DNA from: a bacterium
GTDB lineage: Bacteria; Planctomycetota; UBA11346
Direction of reading: 5' to 3'
Assembly (NCBI GenBank): GCA_020049615.1
Contig: JAIFKN010000106.1
Span: 1 to 11,709, forward strand
Length of the DNA: 11,709 nt
In this document: positions 1 through 7,500 of the stretch, piece by piece
Layout: each line of letters begins with the position of its first letter
How positions within the stretch are numbered: position 1 is the stretch's first letter
Made by a program: the position numbers and the translations under genes
The notes under the pieces: generated by a model
Told to the model about the DNA's origin: nothing
Seen by the model: only the letters and a program-made list of their open reading frames with translations
The model's database searches: none

Positions 1-910
1 TGCCGCCGCGCGCCACCGAGTGGATGAGGGTGCGGATCAGCTCGTCGGCGCTGCGCCAGGTCGACTCGTCGCGGTGGTAGCCCCAGCTGCCGGACAGCGT
101 CTGGCACGCCTCCCACACCACCTTGCGGCCTTCGTGGGTCGGCCACTTCAACGGGTTGAACTGCTCCGGCGTCTTGACGTCCCAGCCGTGCGGGATGTCG
201 AGGCGGTCGTCGAGGATGACCTTCGGCGCCAGCTGGCGCACCAGCTTGAGCAGCTCCTCGCTCTTCCAGTCCTTGTGGCCTTTGCCGCTGCCGTCCGGCT
301 TGGGATAGCTGAAGTCGAACCACAGCACATCGACATCGCCGTACTGGGTCAGCAACTCGCGCACCTGGCCGTGCAGGTAGGCGGCGTAGCGCTCCTGGTC
401 GCGGCCGACGTTCATCTGCGCGCGGTCGGGCGACTCGCGGTGCGGGCCGATGTGCGGGTCGACGATGAAGTCGGGGTGGTGCCAGTCGATCAGGGAGTGG
501 TAGAGGCCGGTGCGCAGGCCCTTGCCGCGCATCGCCTCGACCAGCGGGCGGAGCAGGTCGCGCTTGGCCGGCGTGTTGGTCGCCTTGTAGTCGGTCAGCT
601 GCGAGTCCCACAGGCAGAAGCCTTCGTGGTGCTTGGTCGTCACGACGTAGTACTTCATCCCGGCGCCGGCGGCGGCCTCGGCCCACAGCTTGGGGTCGTA
701 GAGGTCGGGGTCGAAGCGGCCGAAGTACTTCCGGTCGTACTCCTCGTTGCCCATCTTCTCGTTGTGGCGCATCCACTCGTGGCGCGCCGGCAGGGCGTAG
801 AGGCCCCAGTGGATGAACATGCCGAAGCGGTCCTTGACGAACCAGGAGGTGTCGCCGTCGGTGGTCAGGACGTTGGCCGCAGCATGGCGGCGGAGGGCCG
901 ACGCCGCCAT
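1..910 (-). CDS. Alpha-L-fucosidase, GH29 (3' end cut by window edge)
   Basis: A retaining glycoside hydrolase that removes alpha-linked L-fucose from glycans. The first 303 residues are present, out of a usual 420-500 or so. Family landmarks are in order: FGMFIHWG (H34), HEW (E45, W46), KHHEGF (H94, H95), GLYHS (Y137), LWFDF with the likely nucleophile D199, DDR (R236) and a later WEAC...SWGY block. These match, from memory, the fucose-contacting residues of the Thermotoga maritima enzyme. The start at 910 is the only ATG after an in-frame TAG at 929-931, and the conserved domain begins about 22 residues in. No signal peptide is seen, so it probably acts in the cytoplasm on imported oligosaccharides. 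It is divergent from an araC-type gene, its probable regulator. The acid/base residue and exact linkage preference cannot be read here. Family assignment is very secure. Confidence 0.95.
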   Translation of the reverse strand, partial: MAASALRRHAAANVLTTDGDTSWFVKDRFGMFIHWGLYALPARHEWMRHNEKMGNEEYDRKYFGRFDPDLYDPKLWAEAAAGAGMKYYVVTTKHHEGFCLWDSQLTDYKATNTPAKRDLLRPLVEAMRGKGLRTGLYHSLIDWHHPDFIVDPHIGPHRESPDRAQMNVGRDQERYAAYLHGQVRELLTQYGDVDVLWFDFSYPKPDGSGKGHKDWKSEELLKLVRQLAPKVILDDRLDIPHGWDVKTPEQFNPLKWPTHEGRKVVWEACQTLSGSWGYHRDESTWRSADELIRTLIHSVARGG

Positions 911-912
911 GC
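882..912. repeat. Perfect 11-bp inverted repeat over the fucosidase start codon
   Basis: GCATGGCGGCG at 882-892 is the exact reverse complement of CGCCGCCATGC at 902-912, with a 9-bp spacer. In the fucosidase mRNA the start codon (908-910) lies inside the first arm, so the transcript could fold into a hairpin that hides it. As DNA it could instead be a binding site for the neighbouring regulator. The repeat is seen directly; either role is inference, and the arms are partly coding and GC-rich, so chance is not excluded. Confidence 0.5.
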
Positions 913-926
913 CTGCGATCGCTGGC
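911..926. promoter_or_regulatory. Near-palindrome in the divergent spacer (candidate operator)
   Basis: GCCTGCGATCGCTGGC matches its own reverse complement at 14 of 16 positions, around a perfect GCGATCGC core at 915-922. It sits in the 45-bp gap between the divergent fucosidase and AraC-type starts, where both promoters and any operator must lie or overlap. No clear -35/-10 pair was found for either gene. AraC-family proteins more often bind direct repeats, so operator function is a guess. Confidence 0.3.
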
Positions 927-955
927 GTCTATGTCCATTCGCGTGATGCTCGGGC

Positions 956-1810
956 ATGACCGCAGCCGCCCCGATCGATCCGCTGTGCCGGATACTCACC
1001 GCTTGGCAGGCGGACATCGGGCCTGCCTGGAATCACCGGCTGTGCGATCCGTTCTGGCGCGTGTACCTGAACGAGCTGGCCGGAGCCGAGGTGGTGCATC
1101 CGGGCGGGATCCACCGACTGACTCCCGGGCGCTTGCACCTGCTGCCGGCGTGGGGCGAGTTCACCGCCCGTTGCCAGGGTCGGGCCGGCATCCAGCACTA
1201 CCTCCACCTCGACCTCGCCGACTGGGGCCGCGGACTGTTCACCGCCCCGGTCGCGCTGCCGCCGGACCCCGCCGCCTGCGCCGCCATCCGCACGCTGTGC
1301 GACGGGATCTCGGCCTGGACGGCTGGCGGCAGGCTGCGCGCCCGCGCCTTCGCCCTGCAGGCCCTCGCCGGAGCGGTGGCGACCCTGCCGGCGGAGGCGC
1401 AGGACCAGCTGGTGGCCGGCATCTCGGGCGACGATCCGGTGGCGGTGGCGCGCCGCTTCGTCGAGGAGCACCTCGCCGAGAACCTCGACCTCGCCCGGCT
1501 GGCCCGCGCCTGCGGTCTCAGTCCGCGCCATCTCGGCGACGTCTTCCACCAGCGCACCGGGCGCACGCCGATGGCCTATGTGCGCGAGCGCCGGGTGGCC
1601 AATGCCGCCGAGCTGCTGCTCTCCGGCGCGGTGCCGATCGAGGATGTGGCGCAGCGCGTCGGCTTCGTCAACCGCCATCACTTCAGCCGCATCTTCGCCC
1701 GTCTGGTCGGATGCGGACCGGCCTCGTACCGGCGCACGCGGCGACCGGTCAGCGATCTCGCGGCGGCCCTGACTCCGGGCATGGCGGTCAGGCCCCGACA
1801 GGCCCAGTGA
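956..1810 (+). CDS. AraC-family transcriptional regulator
   Basis: A 284-residue DNA-binding regulator, a usual AraC/XylS length. The C-terminal third (about 168-262) is a classic double helix-turn-helix. The first is LARLARACGLSPRHL (179-193), and the second ends in the family signature GF..RHHFSRIFARLVG followed by GPASYRR (236-260). The N-terminal 160 residues fit the variable ligand-sensing, cupin-like part, with RLHLLPAWGEF near residue 60, but the ligand cannot be read from sequence. The start is fixed by a TGA at 944-946 in the same frame; no Shine-Dalgarno is visible and the leader must be very short. Its divergent placement 45 bp from a GH29 gene suggests it senses a fucose-containing sugar and controls that gene and itself. 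The next gene, a TerC-type protein, starts about 63 bp after its stop. Confidence 0.93.
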   Translation: MTAAAPIDPLCRILTAWQADIGPAWNHRLCDPFWRVYLNELAGAEVVHPGGIHRLTPGRLHLLPAWGEFTARCQGRAGIQHYLHLDLADWGRGLFTAPVALPPDPAACAAIRTLCDGISAWTAGGRLRARAFALQALAGAVATLPAEAQDQLVAGISGDDPVAVARRFVEEHLAENLDLARLARACGLSPRHLGDVFHQRTGRTPMAYVRERRVANAAELLLSGAVPIEDVAQRVGFVNRHHFSRIFARLVGCGPASYRRTRRPVSDLAAALTPGMAVRPRQAQ

Positions 1811-1873
1811 TCGACGGCTGCGGAGACCGGACCCCCTTGCCCCGTGCCGCGCCGTCCAATGCTGCCCGCCCTT

Positions 1874-2791
1874 ATGGAATGGCTCGTCCACGCCCTCGAC
1901 CTCCACCTGTTCCAGCCGCACGACCTGCTGATCGTGCTGGTGCTGATCGTCCTGGAGGGCCTGCTATCGTGCGACAACGCGGTGGTCCTGGCCCTGCTGG
2001 TCAAGGACCTCCCGCCCGAGCAGCGCGGCAAGGCGCTGCGCTACGGCATCCTCGGCGCCTACGTCTTCCGCATCGCCGCCCTCTTCCTGGCGGTGTGGAT
2101 CATGACCATCTGGTGGATCAAGGTGGTCGGCGGCATCTACCTGTGCTGGCTGGCGATCGATTTCTTCCGCAAGCACGGCCAGAAGAAGGACGAGGTCCGG
2201 CAGGTGAAGCTGATCTGGGGGCTCGGCGCCTTCTGGAGCACCGTCGTCTGGGTCGAGCTCACCGACATCGTCTTCTCGGTCGATTCGATCGCCGCGGCGG
2301 TGGCGCTGTCGAAGCACCTGTGGGTGCTGATCCTCGGCGGGCTGCTCGGCATCCTCGCCATGCGCTTCGCTGCGCAGGGCTTCGTCAAGCTGCTGGAACT
2401 GTTCCCGCGCCTGGAGGTCTGCGCCTTCGCCGCCGTCGGGGTCATCGGCCTGAAGCTGCTGCTGGAGTTCCCCATGGACGCCGTCGGTCTGGAGCGCCGC
2501 CTGCCCGAGGGCGCCACCTACACCACGGCACTGGAGTACCGCCAGCAGCTCGACCGGCACCTGCCGCCGCACTTCTCCATCCCGCATGTCATGAACGTCA
2601 ACCTGACGGCGCCTGAAGGCCCGAAGCGCGTGCGCTTCGCCGCCGGCGAGGCGGGCGATGACGAGTTCGCCGATGCCGAGGCGGAGTGGGCCCTGCACCA
2701 CCGTCCGTTCATCGAGATCGAGGGTTGGGCCAGCTCGCTGGTCGTGCTCGGCATCTTCGCCACGGGCTTCCTGCGGCGGAAGCGCGCGTAG
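1874..2791 (+). CDS. TerC/YkoY-family integral membrane protein
   Basis: A polytopic membrane protein of 305 residues from the chosen start. Both TerC hallmark motifs are present: LEGLLSCDNAVVLALLV (E28, D34) and ELTDIVFSVDSIAA (D131, D137), acidic residues inside membrane helices thought to carry the metal. Characterised members (Alx, MeeY/YkoY) export Mn2+, partly to load exported enzymes; substrate here is inference. Six or so hydrophobic helices span about 15-198, then a charged soluble stretch of roughly 85 residues, then one last helix and a basic RRKRA end. ATG at 1874 is preferred because MEWLVHAL leads directly into the first helix; ATG 1859 and GTG 1844 are in frame, none with a Shine-Dalgarno. 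The preceding gap is too short for a yybP-ykoY manganese riboswitch. It precedes vapB by 9 bp. Confidence 0.9.
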   Translation: MEWLVHALDLHLFQPHDLLIVLVLIVLEGLLSCDNAVVLALLVKDLPPEQRGKALRYGILGAYVFRIAALFLAVWIMTIWWIKVVGGIYLCWLAIDFFRKHGQKKDEVRQVKLIWGLGAFWSTVVWVELTDIVFSVDSIAAAVALSKHLWVLILGGLLGILAMRFAAQGFVKLLELFPRLEVCAFAAVGVIGLKLLLEFPMDAVGLERRLPEGATYTTALEYRQQLDRHLPPHFSIPHVMNVNLTAPEGPKRVRFAAGEAGDDEFADAEAEWALHHRPFIEIEGWASSLVVLGIFATGFLRRKRA

Positions 2792-2800
2792 GCTGGCGTC

Positions 2801-3001
2801 ATGGCCACCAACCTCGACATCGACATCCCGGCGGTCGAGGAGCTCATGCGCCTTGGCGGCCACCGTAGCAAGCGCGAGGCGGTCGACGCAGCGGTGCGCG
2901 AGGCGATCGCCTGGCGCCGCCAGGCCAAGTCGCTGGAGTACCTCGGCACGGTCGCCTTCCCGGCCGGTCCGGCGCCCTCGGCGCTGGATGAGCAGGCGTG
3001 A
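2801..3001 (+). CDS. vapB: VapB-family type II antitoxin
   Basis: A 66-residue protein. Its first 45 residues fit the VapB antitoxin pattern: a short beta strand NLDIDIPAVEEL, then GGHRSKREAVDAAVREAI followed by a basic helix AWRRQAK. In this family the N-terminal part dimerises and binds the operon's DNA while the C-terminal tail wraps the toxin active site; the tail here is Pro/Ala-rich (about 50-66). It starts 9 bp after the TerC-type stop, so there is no room for a separate promoter unless it lies inside that gene. Its TGA overlaps the GTG of the PIN gene, the normal antitoxin-then-toxin order with translational coupling. No strong Shine-Dalgarno is seen. Family call is good; whether it still neutralises an active toxin is unknown. 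Confidence 0.85.
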   Translation: MATNLDIDIPAVEELMRLGGHRSKREAVDAAVREAIAWRRQAKSLEYLGTVAFPAGPAPSALDEQA

Positions 3002-3411
3002 ACTCCGACCGGCCGGTCCTCCCCGATGGCGACGTGTGGGTGCGCGCCTTCGGGCGGCTCGATCCCGACCCGGGGGCCGTGCACGCCTTCCGCGAGCTGA
3101 CCCGCGCGCGCCGGGTGCTGACCCTCGGCTGGATCAGCCAGGATCTGCTCGCCCGGCTCGATGACGAGCGCCAGGCGACGCGGCTGGCGTGGATCCTCTC
3201 CGGCTATCCCGAGGTCGTGCTGCGCCCCGATGACCACCTCGCCGCCGCCGAACTGGTCCGGCGCCTGCGCCGTTCCGGCCAGCGGCTGCCGGGGCGGGCC
3301 GCGCTGCTGTGGGCGGTGGCGGGGCGCATCGGCGCCGCGGTATGGAGCCTCGATCGCCGTTGGCAGGCGCTGGCGCGGCGTGGCGCGCCGGTGGTCGAGG
3401 CGATCGCGTGA
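2998..3411 (+). CDS. vapC: VapC-like PIN-domain protein, possibly with a degenerate active site
   Basis: A 137-residue protein in the toxin position after vapB, of usual VapC size. VapC toxins are Mg2+-dependent PIN-fold RNases, many of which cut tRNA. Alignment by eye places the first acid at D10 in LPDGDVWV, the second (usually Glu) at D49 in WISQDLL, and the last at D119 in WSLDRRWQAL. LAAAELVRRLRRSG (81-94) is the typical PIN helix. The third acid, normally in a D-x-L-I-A motif, falls in GRAALLWAVA (99-108), where Ala replaces Asp. Catalysis may be weakened or lost, or another residue may stand in. The GTG at 2998 overlaps the vapB stop, with only a weak AGG nearby, and its own stop overlaps the tsaD start. 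The placement supports PIN identity more than the sequence does. Confidence 0.78.
   Translation: MNSDRPVLPDGDVWVRAFGRLDPDPGAVHAFRELTRARRVLTLGWISQDLLARLDDERQATRLAWILSGYPEVVLRPDDHLAAAELVRRLRRSGQRLPGRAALLWAVAGRIGAAVWSLDRRWQALARRGAPVVEAIA
3397..3400 (+). promoter_or_regulatory. Shine-Dalgarno deciding the tsaD start
   Basis: GAGG lies 7 nt before the GTG at 3408, inside the end of the PIN gene. It supports the GTG over upstream in-frame starts such as 3309, which would add a basic, low-complexity stretch not found in TsaD. Confidence 0.65.
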
Positions 3412-4451
3412 TCCTCGGCCTGGAGACCTCCTGCGATGACGCCTGCGCGGCGCTGGTGGCCGACGGCCATCGCGTGCTGGCCGAGGCCCGCGCCTCGCTC
3501 GAGGACGATCTCGCGGCGTGGGGCGGAGTGGTGCCGGAGATCGCCGCGCGCGGCCACATCGCCGCCCTGCCCGGTCTGGTCGAGCGGGTGCTGGCCGAGG
3601 CCGGGGTGGGACTGGAGGTGCTGTCAGGCGTGGCGGTGGCTGCGTGGCCAGGGCTCGCCGGCAGCCTGGCCAGCGGCGTCACCGCGGCCAAGGCCATCGC
3701 CCTGCGCCGCAGCCTGCCTCTGCTCGCTGTCGACCACATCGCTGCCCATCTCGCGGCGGTGCATCTCGGCCGCCCCGAGGTGCCCTATCCCTTCGTCGGC
3801 CTGGTCGCCAGCGGCGGACACAGCCACCTCTACCTGGTGCGGGCGCCGGGTGTGTCCGAGCTGCTCGGTGGGACGATCGATGACGCCGCTGGCGAGGCCT
3901 TCGACAAGGCGGCACAGATCCTCGGGCTGCCCTATCCGGGCGGTCCGCACATCGACCGGCTGGCAAGGCAGGGGAATCCGACCGCGGTCAGCCTGCCGCG
4001 CTCGTTCCAGCACGACGGCACGCTGCGCCTGTCCTTCGCCGGGCTGAAGACAGCCCTGCTCTACCACGCGCGCGGGCCGCTCGGCCGCGACCCGCTGCGC
4101 CTGGGGCCGCAGCAGATCGCCGACGCCTGCGCCAGCTTCCAGGTCGCCGTGGTCGATGCCCTGGTCGGCAAGCTGGATCTGGCTGCGCGTACGCACCGCG
4201 TCGGCAGCATCGCGGTCGGTGGCGGGGTGGCCTGCAACCGCGGCCTGCGCGAGCGCCTCGGCGTCCTGGCCGCGGAGCGCGGCTGGCAACTGCTGCTGCC
4301 CGAGCCGCGCCACTGCGCCGACAACGCCGCCATGGTCGGGGCGTTGGGATGGTTTCAGTTGCGCAACGGGGTACTTGCCGGTCCCGAACTGGTACCGCTG
4401 CCGACCGGCGTCATGGGACCGCGGCGAACCCCCGCCTCGCTCCTGCGTTGA
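3408..4451 (+). CDS. tsaD: tRNA N6-adenosine threonylcarbamoyltransferase TsaD
   Basis: The catalytic subunit that transfers the threonylcarbamoyl group to A37 of ANN-decoding tRNAs (t6A), working with TsaB and TsaE in the cytoplasm. The protein is 347 residues, a usual length. It opens with ILGLETSCDDACAALV, typical of the family N-terminus. The metal ligands are visible as H110 and H114 in DHIAAHLAAVH and D305 in CADNAAM. ASGGHSHLYLV (134-144), DDAAGEAFDKAAQILGLPYP, SFAGLKTALL and VGGGVACNRGLRERL complete the ASKHA-fold signature. The GTG start overlaps the PIN gene's TGA (GTGA) and has a GAGG 7 nt upstream, so translation is probably coupled to the toxin-antitoxin pair. tsaB and tsaE are not in the window. 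A hairpin follows the stop. Identity is very secure. Confidence 0.97.
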   Translation: MILGLETSCDDACAALVADGHRVLAEARASLEDDLAAWGGVVPEIAARGHIAALPGLVERVLAEAGVGLEVLSGVAVAAWPGLAGSLASGVTAAKAIALRRSLPLLAVDHIAAHLAAVHLGRPEVPYPFVGLVASGGHSHLYLVRAPGVSELLGGTIDDAAGEAFDKAAQILGLPYPGGPHIDRLARQGNPTAVSLPRSFQHDGTLRLSFAGLKTALLYHARGPLGRDPLRLGPQQIADACASFQVAVVDALVGKLDLAARTHRVGSIAVGGGVACNRGLRERLGVLAAERGWQLLLPEPRHCADNAAMVGALGWFQLRNGVLAGPELVPLPTGVMGPRRTPASLLR

Positions 4452-4457
4452 TCCTAC

Positions 4458-4480
4458 CGAGGGCGGGACCCTCGCTTTGT
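4458..4480 (+). terminator. Possible weak terminator after tsaD
   Basis: CGAGGG (4458-4463) and CCCTCG (4469-4474) form a perfect 6-bp stem with a 5-nt loop, starting 7 nt after the tsaD stop. CTTTGT follows: only three T in a row, so termination may be partial. Confidence 0.45.
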
Positions 4481-4493
4481 GTCACACTCGCTG

Positions 4494-4558
4494 ACGAGCT
4501 TCGGGCTCGTGGCTGGCGGGTGCGGCATGCCCGATCACACTGGCAGCCCGCCCCAGTG
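4494..4558 (+). promoter_or_regulatory. Two inverted repeats in the leader of the TPR operon
   Basis: In the 115-bp gap before the 4567 gene, ACGAGC (4494-4499) pairs with GCTCGT (4505-4510) around a TTCGG loop. CACTGG (4538-4543) pairs with CCAGTG (4553-4558) around 9 nt. The second arm touches the GGAG Shine-Dalgarno at 4558-4561. No convincing -35/-10 promoter was found here. The repeats could be a second terminator, a structured 5' leader or chance in GC-rich DNA. Confidence 0.35.
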
Positions 4559-4566
4559 GAGCCGCC

Positions 4567-7500
4567 ATGATGCTCAGCCGCCTGCACCGGATCGCCCCCA
4601 CCCTGCTCGCCCTCGGTCTGCTGCCGACGGCAGCATGGGCCGCCGCCAGCGGCACCGAGCGCGACGCCCATCTCGAGGCCGTCCTCAGCCTGGTCGAGCG
4701 CGAATACCGCCTGCCAGCGCAGCGCCAGATCGCCGACTTTGTCAAGGCGGCCTATCCCGAGGCGGAGTGGCACGGCAAGTTCCTCACCTGGTACCATGCC
4801 GATCGCTTCCGCACCCTGGTCCTCGACAAGGCCGAGCAGACCCGCCTGGCCGCCGAGGCCCGGTCGCTCGAGGCCGAGCTCAAGGCCGCGGCCAAGGCCA
4901 ACAAGCTGCCCAAGATCCTGGCCGACAAGCTGACCGGCAGCGGCGTGGTCATCCGCCTGGTCAACGACTTGCTGCGCGTGGTCGGCCAGGACCAGGTGCC
5001 CGAGCGCATGGGACTGATCGCCGAGCGCAAGGCGGCGCTGAACGCCACGACCCAGGCCCTGATCGCGGCGACCAGCGCCAACTGGGATACCGGCCTTGCG
5101 GCGGTGAAGGCCAACGCCAAGGCCGAGGAGGACGGCCTCCTGCTCAACGACAACGACCCCAAGTTCCTCAAGATGGCGCAGGCCGCGGTCGAGATGCGGC
5201 TCGACGCCGTGCGCGCCACCTATTTCGCGGTCAAGGTCCTGCGCGAGGTGGCCGAGCGCGGCAAGGACTTCGGCATCGAGGACGGTCCGGCGATCGAATT
5301 CCTCAAGCGCTTCACCACCGCCAACGCAGCCCTCCTGCAGGATTGGGATTACAACTGGGGCGACTATCATCCCTATCTGCGCGCCCTGTCCCTCGACCTC
5401 GCTGCCCAGGGGGCGCGCTTCAAGGTCAAGGGCATCAACGCCGACGACATGTCTGCCGATCTGCGCAAGATCCTCGAGCTCGATGTCGGCAAGGACTACG
5501 CCAGGGAGCCGGCGGTCGCCGAGGAGATCCGCACCCTGCAGGCGAAGAGCTGGGGTAACTACCTCGCCTGGTGCCGCGAGATGGGCCGCGATGTGGCGCC
5601 GAAGTGGTACCAGGTCGGCCTGGAGGCGTTCAAGGAGTTCAAGGACAAGACCAAGGCCGACCGCCATTTCCGCCTCGACCACGCCAACACCGAGCGAGCT
5701 GCCGAGATCGCCCGCATCTACTTCCAGGCTGGCCGCCTGATGCAGGCCAAGAACGATCCAGCCGCCGCCGGCGCCTTCAGCGCCGTCTCGGCCGTGCGCG
5801 CCAATCCGTTGGCGGGCAATGCCCTGATCATGATCAGCTGGCGTCCGGGCGGCGCCGTACAGCCCCAGGCCGGCAGCGCGTGGGGCGCCCAGCCGATCGC
5901 CGAGGATCCCGCCGGCGCCGTGCTGATGGGCAACGCCATGCTGCGCCAGGCCAACGCCAGCGGCGATGCCGCGCTGCAGCGCTCGTCGCTGATCACCGCT
6001 GCGGTCGCGTTGCGCAACGGCGTGCTCGGCCTGGCCAGCGCCAGCTACGCCGAGGGCGCCGACGAGGCCGCCCCCGAACTGTGGTTCCGCTACGCCGAGA
6101 GCATGAGCAAGCTGGGCATGCGCTGGCATGCCGCCCTGGTCGCCCAGGCCGGCCTGCGCCATCTCGAGGCGCGGACCAAGGAGCTGAAGGGCAAGACGCC
6201 GTGGCGCGACAAGAACGGCAAGTGGACCGCCAGCGGCCGCTTCGTCAGCCTGCTGGCCCGCAACTCGGTGACCTACGCCTCCAACCTGCTGGCGGCGGGC
6301 CGGGGCTCGGCGGTGACGCAGATCTACGACGACAGCATCAACCTGGTCAACTCGGTCAGCCCCGAGGACGGCGGCAAGGCCCTCGACCGCATCCAGATCA
6401 TCATCGCGATCCAGGAGGGCGACTTCAAACGCGCCCTCGAGCTGACCGAGGCCTACGGCAAGAAGTATCCCGACGAGTTCTACGATACCGCTTCGATGCG
6501 TTCGTACGTCTTCTCGAGCTGGCTCAACAAGCTGAAGAAGCCCGACGAGCGCAAGCCGATCGCCGACAAGGCGATGAAGGAGGCCGCCGAGGTCGCCAAG
6601 CGGGCCAAGGAGGAGCTGCCCAAGACGAAGGATCCGGCGCGCAAGCGCGTGCTGAACCAGGCCTTGCGCGACGGTCAGTCACTTGAGGCGGTGATCGCGC
6701 TGAGCAGCGAGGACAACCTGCGTGTCCTCGACATGCTCGATGCGGCCTATTGGACCAACGCGCCGAGCGACCAGGACAAGGCGGCGCAGATGCTCGGCTA
6801 CATGTGCCAGGCCCTGCGCCAGTGGTACCAGGCCCAGGTCAAGGACGAGGCGAAGCGCCTCGACGCCGCCCTCCTGGTCGCCTCGTGGCCGCGCGTGCAG
6901 ACCGTCTATGACATCTGGAAGAAGCAGAAGGAGCGACTCAACACCCAGGAGGAGAAGGTCGCCAAGCAGGGCGTGCAGATCGCCTACGTCTTCAACGTCA
7001 TCGCCAACTTCCAGATCCCGGCCATGCGCAGCCGGCCCGGTGCGCCGCCGCAGCTCGGCGAGATCCAGAAGGCGGCGGCCCGCGCCTATGCCGACCTGAT
7101 CGAGCCGACCATCACCGCCGCCAGCAAGCCCGATCTCATGCTGCAGGTCGGCAACGTGCTCTGGGACCTCGACGAGCACGGCCGCGCCTGCCGTCTGTTC
7201 GAGCTCTATCTCAAGACCATGGGCGACGACCCCGAGCTGGCCGCCCTGCGCGACAAGCCCAAGGAGGTGCTTGCGGCGCTCGACGGCCCGATCCGCGGCC
7301 GTCCCGAGCTGCGCGCCAAGTGGGAGGAGGTGCTGGATCTGCTCCATGACGATCCAGGACTCGCCCAGCGCATCATCGACGGCCTCCCCGAGGCCGACTG
7401 GCGCGAGAAGAAGCGTGACTTCGTCCGCGCCATCGAGGCGATCCGCGCCCTGCGCGCCGACGCAGCGCGGGCCAGGATGTCGCTTGGCGCCGATTTCGCC

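Noticed and set aside
20..946. A 308-codon open frame on the plus strand opposite the fucosidase
   Set aside because: Its translation is low-complexity Val/Ala/Arg/Leu with no motif, while the opposite strand encodes a complete GH29 signature. Long antisense frames are expected in DNA this GC-rich.
1811..1873. A manganese (yybP-ykoY) riboswitch upstream of the TerC-type gene
   Set aside because: The gap from the AraC-type stop is only 63 bp and lacks the conserved paired loops; too short for this riboswitch.
931..2616. A 561-codon plus-strand open frame across the AraC and TerC genes
   Set aside because: It is Arg/Pro/Gly-rich and overlaps two genes with full family motifs in another frame; a GC shadow.
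4479..4487. GTGTCACAC, a half-like Crp/Fnr palindrome before the TPR operon
   Set aside because: Only a 9-bp odd palindrome, without the TGTGA-N6-TCACA spacing and with no promoter nearby.
4411..6162. A 583-codon minus-strand open frame
   Set aside because: Antisense to tsaD's end and the large exported protein, with repetitive composition and no domain; the plus-strand frame has a signal peptide and a ribosome site.
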